From: Nitrososphaerota archaeon
GTDB lineage: Archaea > Thermoproteota > Nitrososphaeria > Nitrososphaerales > Nitrosopumilaceae
Direction: 5' to 3'
NCBI GenBank assembly: GCA_029782475.1
Contig: JARPSM010000046.1
Span: 1-35,219, forward strand
Length of the DNA: 35,219 bases
Below, one piece after another: positions 19,263 to 27,624 of this stretch. Each line of letters opens with the position of its first letter. Position 1 is the first letter of the stretch. A model generated the notes under the pieces. The model had not been told where the DNA came from, ran no database searches, and was given only the letters and a program-made list of their open reading frames with translations. Made by a program: the position numbers and the translations under genes.

Positions 19263-20708
19263 TTGAACTCAGATCAAGTATTACAGACTATTCAAGATGA
19301 AAATATATCATTCATAGACTTTTGGTTTGTAGATATTTTCGGTGAACTTCATAATGTTGGAATGCCAAGCTATGCAATTGACAAAAATAGTTTTGTAAAT
19401 GGTCTTGAAAAATTAGATGCAAGTTCAATTGTTGGTTTCAAATCTGTAAATAATTCTGATATGATTTTAATGCCTGATCCAAACTCATTCAAAATTCTTC
19501 CTAATGACTATGATCCAGGTAATAGAAAAAATGCAAGAATTTTCTGTGATCTTTATGATGGAAGTACAAACAAAGAATCAAGATATGCCAGAGATTCTAG
19601 AGGCATAGCTTTCAAGGCATCAGAGAAATTAAATGAATTTGGATTTACTCATACTAATTGGGGTCCTGAGATAGAATTTTTTGTTTTTGATGCAATCAAT
19701 GTTTATCCATCTCCATATGCAGCAACACATTCTGGAGGAGGTTCAGGTTACTCAATTGAATCCAAAGAATCCCCTTGGGCAAAAGGAAATGTAAGTACTG
19801 CAATTGATATCAAAGAAGGATACTATCCATCACAACCAAAAGATACTCTTAATGGTTTTAGAAAAGATGTCTGTGAAGATTTATACAATTATTTTGGAAT
19901 AAAAATTGAAGCTGAGCATCATGAAGTTGCAACTTCTGGTCAATGTGAAATTAATTTAGTTTATGATGAAATGATTGCAATGGCAGATAATGTTATTGCA
20001 GTTAAAAATTTAGTAAAAATTAAAGCTAAAAGAAAAAATAAAGTTGCAACATTTATGCCAAAACCAATTTTTGGTGACAACGCATCTGCTATGCATACAC
20101 ATCAGAGTTTATGGAATAAAAATAAGAATGAAATGTATGATGAAAATGATAATGTAGCACAAATGAGTCAAACTGGCAGATATTATGTTGGTGGAATTCT
20201 AAGTCATGCTTCAGCACTATGTGCGATATCAAATCCTACAACAAATTCATACAAACGTCTTGTTCCTGGATTTGAAGCACCAGTCAATGTTTGTTGGGGA
20301 TTGGCAAATCGTTCTACAGCCATTAGAGTTCCAATGTATAATCGAAATCAAGAAAAAAGTAAGAGAATTGAATATCGTGTACCTGATCCAACAGCAAATA
20401 TCTATCTTTTAGAGGCTGCATTACTACTTGCAGGACTAGATGGAATTAAAAATAAAATTGATCCTGGTGATCCGGTTGAAGAAAATGTCTACAAGCTTTC
20501 TACAGAAAAGAAACGAGAATATAATATTGGATCTCTGCCTGTATCTTTGAAAGGTGCATTAGATTCTTTGTCTAGTGATTCAAATTTCTTAATAGATGTT
20601 TTTACAAAAGATTTCCTAGATGCATATTCTGAATTAAAATATAAAGAATATACTGCATTTGCACAAACTCCAACAGCTTGGGAAGTTTCAATGTATGCAG
20701 ATGCATAA
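19263..20708 (+). CDS. glnA: Glutamine synthetase type I (TTG start)
   Basis: 'NWGPEIEFFVF', 'AEHHEVATSGQCEINL', 'KPIFGDNASAMHTHQSLW', 'NPTTNSYKRLVPGFEAP'. Confidence 0.97.
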   Translation: MNSDQVLQTIQDENISFIDFWFVDIFGELHNVGMPSYAIDKNSFVNGLEKLDASSIVGFKSVNNSDMILMPDPNSFKILPNDYDPGNRKNARIFCDLYDGSTNKESRYARDSRGIAFKASEKLNEFGFTHTNWGPEIEFFVFDAINVYPSPYAATHSGGGSGYSIESKESPWAKGNVSTAIDIKEGYYPSQPKDTLNGFRKDVCEDLYNYFGIKIEAEHHEVATSGQCEINLVYDEMIAMADNVIAVKNLVKIKAKRKNKVATFMPKPIFGDNASAMHTHQSLWNKNKNEMYDENDNVAQMSQTGRYYVGGILSHASALCAISNPTTNSYKRLVPGFEAPVNVCWGLANRSTAIRVPMYNRNQEKSKRIEYRVPDPTANIYLLEAALLLAGLDGIKNKIDPGDPVEENVYKLSTEKKREYNIGSLPVSLKGALDSLSSDSNFLIDVFTKDFLDAYSELKYKEYTAFAQTPTAWEVSMYADA

Positions 20709-20778
20709 TTGGTATAAACATCGATTATTTCATGAAAATTAGTAAAACGTTTTTAAAATCAGATTTAGTTTTTTTAGT

Positions 20779-21438
20779 ATGCAATTAAAATTATTTTTAT
20801 TATTTTTATTAATCATTCCAGGTCTATCTGGAATTGCATATGGTCATACTGTTGATGCTGTAGGTGAATATAGAGTAGAAATTGGTTGGATGAATGAGCC
20901 TGTGGTATCAGGAGAAACTAATGCAATAGAATTCTATGTTAGTCCACTAATAGCATGCCCAGAAATCCCTGAATTACCTAAATGTGCAGAATCTCAAAAA
21001 TTTCAGAATGGAATTTCAGATTTGAAAAAAACCGTTAAGATAGAATTAATTTACAAAGATGAAAGCATCACACTTCCTTTATCGCCTGATCATAATATTT
21101 CAGGAAAATATTATGCATTTGTAAATCCAACTCTTTCTGGATTTTATCAAGCAAATATTTTAGGAATGATTGTTGACACTCCAATTAGTTTATCCATGCA
21201 TCCTCCTAAAGTTTCTGAACGTGCATACATTGAATTCCCTGAACCATCCGATATTACAATTACACAAATGATTGATGGACATACTGCATTGATTGAAGAT
21301 GTCAGTAGTTTGAAAGATTCAGTAGTCATTATAGAAAATAATCAATTCAATGATATGGGAATTATTGGAATAGGAGTTGGAATAATTGGAATTATTATTG
21401 CAATTATAGCTCTTATAAAATCAAATAAACCTAACTAG
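20779..21438 (+). CDS. Secreted/membrane-anchored protein with signal peptide and C-terminal TM helix
   Basis: N-terminal hydrophobic 'LKLFLLFLLIIPGLSGIAYGH', C-terminal 'GIIGIGVGIIGIIIAIIALIKSNK'. Confidence 0.7.
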   Translation: MQLKLFLLFLLIIPGLSGIAYGHTVDAVGEYRVEIGWMNEPVVSGETNAIEFYVSPLIACPEIPELPKCAESQKFQNGISDLKKTVKIELIYKDESITLPLSPDHNISGKYYAFVNPTLSGFYQANILGMIVDTPISLSMHPPKVSERAYIEFPEPSDITITQMIDGHTALIEDVSSLKDSVVIIENNQFNDMGIIGIGVGIIGIIIAIIALIKSNKPN

Positions 21439-21520
21439 AATTTACTATTTTCATATACTTGATATTCTATGTAATAACCTACAAGTATAGGAATTTGAAA
21501 AATTATCATTGGTATAGAAT

Positions 21521-22669
21521 ATGGTAGAAAGTAATTATGATATCCTGGGAATTATTGAGGGTTCAACAGAAAAAGAAATTAGAGATGCATTTAGACGATT
21601 AGCTCTTCAATATCACTCCGATCGTGGAGGTGAAAATGAACAATTTATAAAAATTAAACAAGCATATGATGATCTAAAAATAGGTAAAAAATATCCCGAA
21701 ACAGACTATGAAAAATTAAAAAATTCTAAAGTGTATTCTGGTGATTCTGAGGCTGATATAAGAAGAAAAAATCAAATTTTAGGTCAAGAACTATTCAAAG
21801 AAATGAAAGCTGCTGAAAAATGGGCTGCTACTTTGAATAATTCAAACACGACTGGATCTAGATTGTTTGGTTCAAAAACTCTTGGAGAAATTGAATTAGA
21901 ACGAAAGGTTACTGGTGCTTTATCGATTAAAGGAAATTTTATGGCAGGAAGTTTTTCTTATGATGGTCCAATAATTATGCAAGGGAGTATTACTAGTCCA
22001 TCATGGACAGAAGAATTTCAGACAAGTATTCATCTAATTAATGGAGATTTTAAATTCATCAATCCATTAGAAAATAAATATAAAATTGATAATGGTGCAA
22101 AAATTATTGTAGATAATGGTAATGTTGTTATTGGAAATGTTTATGGAAGAAAATTTAAAATTGAAGATCCTGTTCGTGTAGGGGTTTTTCAAATTCAAGA
22201 ACACAGAACTCACATATCTGCATTAAATGGAAAAATTATTGCAGAAAATATTGCAAATACAGTATTACTTGAAGCTGACTCTGTTATTGTTTTGAACGTC
22301 GAAGATGATGTAAAAATTTCTGCAAGAGAAATTTTATTTTATGGTGGAAAGTTAACTTTTGATTCTGAGATTTTGTTAAAAGAAGGTGGAACGATTAGAT
22401 TTTTTGAGAATTTTTCTATTCAGGGTTTAAGCGGTGATGCAATAATTAAACTTGAGAATGGCAAAAAAATACGACTATTTGATCTTAAAACTAAGAAAAT
22501 CAAAGATTTAGCTGATGAATTTGTATCAAACAAAGAGAACTACATCAAAGATGCTACTATGGTTGGTCATGGATTTACTATAACCTATGCAATGCTAGAT
22601 GATCTCTCATTGAAACCTGCTAAAAAGCAAAAACAAGGATGGGGATCAAAGTTTGGATTTTTTAAATAA
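21521..22669 (+). CDS. J-domain protein (atypical HSD motif) with C-terminal beta-rich domain
   Basis: 'YDILGIIEGSTEKEIRDAFRRLALQYHSDRGGENEQFIKIKQAYDDLK'. Confidence 0.85.
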   Translation: MVESNYDILGIIEGSTEKEIRDAFRRLALQYHSDRGGENEQFIKIKQAYDDLKIGKKYPETDYEKLKNSKVYSGDSEADIRRKNQILGQELFKEMKAAEKWAATLNNSNTTGSRLFGSKTLGEIELERKVTGALSIKGNFMAGSFSYDGPIIMQGSITSPSWTEEFQTSIHLINGDFKFINPLENKYKIDNGAKIIVDNGNVVIGNVYGRKFKIEDPVRVGVFQIQEHRTHISALNGKIIAENIANTVLLEADSVIVLNVEDDVKISAREILFYGGKLTFDSEILLKEGGTIRFFENFSIQGLSGDAIIKLENGKKIRLFDLKTKKIKDLADEFVSNKENYIKDATMVGHGFTITYAMLDDLSLKPAKKQKQGWGSKFGFFK

Positions 22670-22744
22670 TAATCTGTATACCTATTATTTTTAGTCGTGA
22701 TAATGACCATTTCTCATAAATATACCTATTTTTGAAAATTATCT

Positions 22745-23326
22745 ATGAAAAAGATAGAGGCTATAATTAAACGAAAAAATTTCCCTGCCATTAAAACTAA
22801 TTTGAATATAGTTGGAACTTACATAATTGATAAACGAAATTTAGATGATAGCCATATTTACGATGAATCTCAAGGCTCTCGAGTAGGTTTAACTGGATTA
22901 AAGTCAGTACCATTAGCAAAAATTGAAATGGTAGTTTCTGATAAAGATGCAAGAAAAGTTGTTGAAATGATTTCAAAAAATTCTGGCTTGTCATCAAATC
23001 ATGGTGGAAAAATCTTTGTTTCTGAAATGGAAGAAGTTGTAGATATGGCAACACTTGATGGAAAGCAAGATCTTGAAATATCTTTAGATAAAAAATTAGA
23101 ATCAAAATCATTACCAAAACGTAGTAGATTTGTACCATTACAAAAATTTACTTTACAAAAACTACAAGAAACATATGAAGAAAACAAAGAAACACTTCGA
23201 AATGATTACAGAATAAAATCTTTTAGTGATTTTGTAAATTACTGTATTATGAAATCACTTCCAATTCTAGAAAAACAATTAAAGAATCCTACAATTATCT
23301 ATGAAAATAATTTTGGCGATTTCTAA
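22745..23326 (+). CDS. P-II-like signalling protein with ~80 aa C-terminal extension
   Basis: 'MKKIEAIIKRKNFPAIKTNL...GLTGLKSVPLAKIEMVVSDKDARKVVEMISKNSG...GGKIFVSEMEEVVDMAT' P-II fold; extra 'FVPLQKFTLQKLQETYEENKETLRNDYRIKSFSDFVNYCIMKSL'. Confidence 0.75.
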   Translation: MKKIEAIIKRKNFPAIKTNLNIVGTYIIDKRNLDDSHIYDESQGSRVGLTGLKSVPLAKIEMVVSDKDARKVVEMISKNSGLSSNHGGKIFVSEMEEVVDMATLDGKQDLEISLDKKLESKSLPKRSRFVPLQKFTLQKLQETYEENKETLRNDYRIKSFSDFVNYCIMKSLPILEKQLKNPTIIYENNFGDF

Positions 23327-23415
23327 TAGTAGCCATTAAACAAAGCTAATCCTACTAATATCATACCTACTGCTGCAAGTACTAATTTTGCAATAGCAAT
23401 TTTGGATATTTTCAT
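23323..23415 (-). CDS. Unlisted 30-aa single-TM small protein
   Basis: ATG..TAG: MKISKIAIAKLVLAAVGMILVGLALFNGYY; ATGA-coupled to the upstream 42-aa ORF. Confidence 0.55.
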   Translation of the reverse strand: MKISKIAIAKLVLAAVGMILVGLALFNGYY

Positions 23416-23540
23416 ATAGATAAACCTACAATTAATGGCACAACTATAATTCCAACTATTGTTGCTACTTTGAGATAATCTCTACCGTGAAGTGGTTGCA
23501 TCTTTTCTCTATGAAATAATTTGCTTTTACGTAAATTCAT
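23412..23540 (-). CDS. Unlisted 42-aa small protein with C-terminal TM segment
   Basis: MNLRKSKLFHREKMQPLHGRDYLKVATIVGIIVVPLIVGLSI; starts 9 nt after the glnK stop. Confidence 0.6.
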   Translation of the reverse strand: MNLRKSKLFHREKMQPLHGRDYLKVATIVGIIVVPLIVGLSI

Positions 23541-23548
23541 AATTTTTC

Positions 23549-23878
23549 TTAGATTGTACTTTCCCCTTCAGCACCAGTTGCAATATCTACTGCTCTTAAA
23601 ACTTGAGAAACAAAGATTTTACCAATTCTACCTTTTTCTTTGATGATTGCTATAACTTCATCTTCTTTTGAATCTGCAACTATAACCTCTAAATGATATT
23701 TATCGTTAAATTGTGGCACAAAAATTTCACTACCTTTTGATGCGTGAATTTCCGGACCTGGTTTCTTTCCTCTTCCTCTAACTTTGGAAACTGTAAGACC
23801 TCCTATACCTATTTCCTTTAATCCTTCACTAATTGCCATGACATCATTTTTGCCAAGTATTACTTCTATTTTGAACAT
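23549..23878 (-). CDS. glnK: P-II nitrogen regulatory protein (GlnK-type)
   Basis: 'MFKIEVILGKNDVMAISEGLKEIGIGGLTVSKVRGRGKK...GRIGKIFVSQVLRAVDIATGAEGESTI'; divergent from amt. Confidence 0.93.
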   Translation of the reverse strand: MFKIEVILGKNDVMAISEGLKEIGIGGLTVSKVRGRGKKPGPEIHASKGSEIFVPQFNDKYHLEVIVADSKEDEVIAIIKEKGRIGKIFVSQVLRAVDIATGAEGESTI

Positions 23879-23886
23879 TTAATTAT

Positions 23887-23902
23887 TGTAATTTCAATTA
23901 CA
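23887..23902. promoter_or_regulatory. Perfect palindrome TGTAATT-TC-AATTACA between glnK start and its TATA-like element
   Basis: 7-bp perfect arms; AT-rich TTATAT element immediately upstream on the minus strand (about 23903-23911). Confidence 0.45.
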
Positions 23903-23927
23903 CATATAATTTCTGGTTTTGATAACT

Positions 23928-23942
23928 AAATGATAATCATTT
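23928..23942. promoter_or_regulatory. Perfect palindrome AAATGAT-A-ATCATTT in glnK/amt intergenic region
   Basis: Read directly; 7-bp perfect arms. Confidence 0.4.
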
Positions 23943-23993
23943 GTATATCAAATTTAGACATTGTTATTAATTCTAAATTAACCATTTTTTTTA

Positions 23994-25322
23994 ATGGTTC
24001 TGGATTCTGGAGATACAGCATGGATGCTTGTCGCAGGTAGTCTCGTGTTACTAATGATCCCTGCATTAGGTCTTTTTGAATCTGGACTTTTAAGAAAAAA
24101 GAATGCAGCATCAATTTTCATGCAGATCTTCTTTGGTTTAGCACTTTTGAGTGTCATGTGGTTTATTTTTGGATTTAGTGTTTCCTTTGGTGATTCAACT
24201 GCAGGATTAGTTGGAAATTTTGATTGGGTATTTCTTAAAGGAGTTCCATCTGATGCACCATTGGAACAATATGCTCCAACAATCCCTGGCGTATTATTTG
24301 TTAAATTCCAATTAATGTTTGCAGCAATTACTCCACTATTACTTACAGGAACTATTGCTGAAAGAATGAAATTTAATTCATTTATCATATTCATTGCAGC
24401 ATGGTCTATGCTAATCTACTATCCTCTAGTTCACTGGGTTTGGGGCGGTGGATGGTTAGCAGATCTTGGTGTTGTCGACTTTGCTGGTGGTATTGTAATT
24501 CATACAAGTGTTGGAATGGCAGCCCTTGCTGCCGCACTAGTACTTGGTAGAAGAAGAAACTATGGTCCTGCAATAATGATTCCTCATAGTATACCACTTG
24601 CTGTTTTAGGTTCTTCATTATTGTGGTTAGGATGGTTTGGTTTCAATGCAGGTAGTGCACTTTCAGCATCAGGCGGTGTTGCTGGTAATACAGTAATTGT
24701 AACTCACATGGCATCATCTGTATCTGCTTTAATTTGGGCAGGACTTTCATGGATTAGAACTGGAAAACCATCAGTTGTAGCTACAATTAACGGTGCAATT
24801 GCAGGTCTTGCTGGAATTACTCCTGCATCTGGATTTGTTAGTGCTGAACATGCATTTGTAATTGGTATTGCAATAGGCGTAATATCATACTCTGGTGTAG
24901 TGTTATTCAAAGAAAAATTAAAGATTGATGATGCACTTGATGTAAGCTCTGTTCACGGTGTTGCAGGTATTGTTGGTGCGTTAGCTATAGGAATTTTCGC
25001 AAGTACTGCAATTAATCCTGGAGGAGTAGATGGACTGTTATTTGGAAATTCAGATCAACTCTGGATTCAAGGAGTAGGTGTTGGTGTAGCAGCTGCTATG
25101 GGATTTGGTGGAACTTGGATAATTCTTCAAGTGTTAAAACATACTATAGGAATTCGAGTTTCTGCTGAAGTTGAGGATATAGGATTGGATATTAGTGAAC
25201 ATGCTGAATCTGCATATTCTGATGAGGAGGAATTTTTGTTAGATATGGATGATTATAAAGATGAATTACAAGAAAAAGATAAAATACTTTTTAAAAAGAA
25301 ATCAAACAGTGTTAAAAAATGA
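23994..25322 (+). CDS. amt: Ammonium transporter (Amt/Rh family)
   Basis: 11-TM protein 'DSGDTAWMLVAGSLVLLMIPALGLFESGLLRKKN', 'HWVWGGGWL', 'DFAGGIVIHTSVGMAALAAALVLGRR', 'WFGFNAGSA', 'DVSSVHGVAGIVGALAIGIF'. Confidence 0.97.
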   Translation: MVLDSGDTAWMLVAGSLVLLMIPALGLFESGLLRKKNAASIFMQIFFGLALLSVMWFIFGFSVSFGDSTAGLVGNFDWVFLKGVPSDAPLEQYAPTIPGVLFVKFQLMFAAITPLLLTGTIAERMKFNSFIIFIAAWSMLIYYPLVHWVWGGGWLADLGVVDFAGGIVIHTSVGMAALAAALVLGRRRNYGPAIMIPHSIPLAVLGSSLLWLGWFGFNAGSALSASGGVAGNTVIVTHMASSVSALIWAGLSWIRTGKPSVVATINGAIAGLAGITPASGFVSAEHAFVIGIAIGVISYSGVVLFKEKLKIDDALDVSSVHGVAGIVGALAIGIFASTAINPGGVDGLLFGNSDQLWIQGVGVGVAAAMGFGGTWIILQVLKHTIGIRVSAEVEDIGLDISEHAESAYSDEEEFLLDMDDYKDELQEKDKILFKKKSNSVKK

Positions 25323-25684
25323 CAGTCAACTATGATGAATTATCAAAGCAAGTCCTTGATTTAGATCCTAAAGTTAGATTTGCTGGTGTTGCAAATAGTA
25401 AGGGTGAGATGATTGCTGGTGGACAAAAAGAAAATGTAGAAAAAATCTTAGATGGTGAAAATGTCAAGATGTCAATTCACTATGCATTGCAAAAAAGAGA
25501 TCTTTATACAAATTTAGCATACAAACTAGGCAAAGAACAATCATCAATTACAGAATATGCAATAGTTACTATGATTAGCATTCCAATTAATTCTAATGAC
25601 TTGTTTATGATTAGTACAGAACCAAGAGCAGATTATTTAAAAATCATTGATTTTGTTCATGCTGCCCTAAAAAATTCTGAATAA
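25319..25684 (+). CDS. Small conserved-type protein coupled to amt (DUF6659/roadblock-like guess)
   Basis: ATG overlaps amt stop (ATGA); 'YDELSKQVLDLDPKVRFAGVANSKGEMIAGGQKENVEKIL'. Confidence 0.75.
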   Translation: MTVNYDELSKQVLDLDPKVRFAGVANSKGEMIAGGQKENVEKILDGENVKMSIHYALQKRDLYTNLAYKLGKEQSSITEYAIVTMISIPINSNDLFMISTEPRADYLKIIDFVHAALKNSE

Positions 25685-25740
25685 AGGCAATTTTAGCCTC
25701 AAAATTTTTGTTTTTGAATTAAGAAATATCTCTTCTGATC

Positions 25741-27486
25741 TTATTTTCTTCTTTTAACTTCAAAAATACTGTAACCATATTTTTTCTTCATTTCAATAGA
25801 ACAGAATTGCGCAAATTCGTATTCATCAAAGTCTTTCAAAATTTCATATAGATTGATGCCAACTACTATACTATTTTTTGGACAAAGTGAATTTATCTTA
25901 AAACATCTATTTACGGTTGGCCCAAAAATATCTGAAATTTTTGAAGTAGTACTCTCAGCTACTTTTACAGAACCATATGTTGCACTAATTTTATAATCTA
26001 ATTCATCTATATTTTCTGCATTAAGTTCTTTTTTTAATTCACCATGAGATTCAATCATATTCAAACAACATTCTAAGATATTTTTCATTGCTTTGACATT
26101 ATTTGGATCAACATTTGCAAATCTAAACATTAAAGCATCTCCGATGTTTTTTACTATTTCTCCATTATATTTACGGACAATTTTTGCCATAAAATTAAGG
26201 AAAATTTCATACATTTTACTAACATCATCATCAGACAATCTAGATGATATTCTTGTAGAGTCTGTCATGTCAATAACACCTACACAATCATTTTGTTCAT
26301 GTTGAGAAAATTTTAACAAAATATCTTCTTGTTGTTTAATGACATCTTCTTTTTCTTTAATCTCAATTAATGATTCTTCTAGTTTTTGAGCCATTGAATC
26401 AAATGCATGTGATAATTCCCCAATTTCATCACCAGTTGCAATGTTTGTTCTTACTTCAAAATCTCCACTTGCAATTTTATTTGCCGCATTTTTTAATTTG
26501 AGTAATGGTCTTGAAATTGATTTTGATATTACAAATGCAACAATTCCCATTCCTAGTGTAATTACAATTCCAGTATAGAATATTCTATTTTGAAGGATAT
26601 CTATTGGTTTTTCTACTTCTGCCTGATCAATTTCTACAAGTAATACGATGCCTAAATCATCTGCGCAATAAGATGATCCATAAATTGGAACATTCCTGTA
26701 ATCTTCATAAAATCCTAAAAATTCTTCTCCTTGATTGAAACATTTCTGTACAGCTAATGTATCCACTTTTTGTTTGAATACTACATCTTCAATAAATCTA
26801 GATTCAGATAACATCATTAATTGATTATTTACAATGTATACTTCACCAGATTCCCCTAATCCACTTCTATTGACTAAAACATTATCAATTGAAGATGTTC
26901 TCATTCTAGAAATTATCACTCCTATGGATTCATCACCTATTTTACTGTCATCTGCAAAAATTGGTGAGATAACAACTATTTTTTTACCAATTTCTGCTGA
27001 TTCAAACACAACAAATGATTCTTTTAATCCTCTTTGAAAGAATTCATCTTCAATGAAATCTTCATTTGTATTACCACCAAGAGAAAAAAATATTTTCCCA
27101 TCGTTTCCAATAATTTTAGTATCTTCAAATCCTATGGAATATCCAATCAATTCTTGGAATGCTTGAATTTGAATTAAAAAATGTCTACGATTATTTTCTT
27201 GAGATTCTTTTAATTTGTCTTTAGGAATTTGATTCATTTCGGAAACCAATAATTGAATCATAGGATCATTTGCAAGAATATTATTTTGTTCAATCCTTGA
27301 TTCAAAAAGTAATCTTAGTGTATCTCCTCTTACAATTGATTCTCCAAATAATTGATCACCTACTCTTTCAACTATAATTTGATCTGCATAGTTGAAGCTT
27401 AGAAATCCTGTTATTGAAAGAGCAACAACTGATACAATCATTACCAGAAAAATGAATTTTTTACTTAAATTAAATGAGATTGCCAT
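25741..27486 (-). CDS. Membrane sensor with HAMP domain and class III nucleotide cyclase domain
   Basis: N-terminal TM, extracellular sensor, second TM, HAMP 'SKSISRPLLKLKNAANKIASGDFEV', cyclase 'GVIDMTDSTRISSRLSDDDV...NGEIVKNIGDALMFRF'. Confidence 0.88.
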   Translation of the reverse strand: MAISFNLSKKFIFLVMIVSVVALSITGFLSFNYADQIIVERVGDQLFGESIVRGDTLRLLFESRIEQNNILANDPMIQLLVSEMNQIPKDKLKESQENNRRHFLIQIQAFQELIGYSIGFEDTKIIGNDGKIFFSLGGNTNEDFIEDEFFQRGLKESFVVFESAEIGKKIVVISPIFADDSKIGDESIGVIISRMRTSSIDNVLVNRSGLGESGEVYIVNNQLMMLSESRFIEDVVFKQKVDTLAVQKCFNQGEEFLGFYEDYRNVPIYGSSYCADDLGIVLLVEIDQAEVEKPIDILQNRIFYTGIVITLGMGIVAFVISKSISRPLLKLKNAANKIASGDFEVRTNIATGDEIGELSHAFDSMAQKLEESLIEIKEKEDVIKQQEDILLKFSQHEQNDCVGVIDMTDSTRISSRLSDDDVSKMYEIFLNFMAKIVRKYNGEIVKNIGDALMFRFANVDPNNVKAMKNILECCLNMIESHGELKKELNAENIDELDYKISATYGSVKVAESTTSKISDIFGPTVNRCFKINSLCPKNSIVVGINLYEILKDFDEYEFAQFCSIEMKKKYGYSIFEVKRRK

Positions 27487-27624
27487 TTTTGTTCTATGTA
27501 TTCTTTATACAAATATCACTCTTTTTGAGTATATTATGCCTGTAGTAATTCTTTGAATTGATAATTGCTTGCAATGTTGAAAATGACCTCTAGTTTTTAA
27601 TTAATTGAATTATGGCTATAAAAT

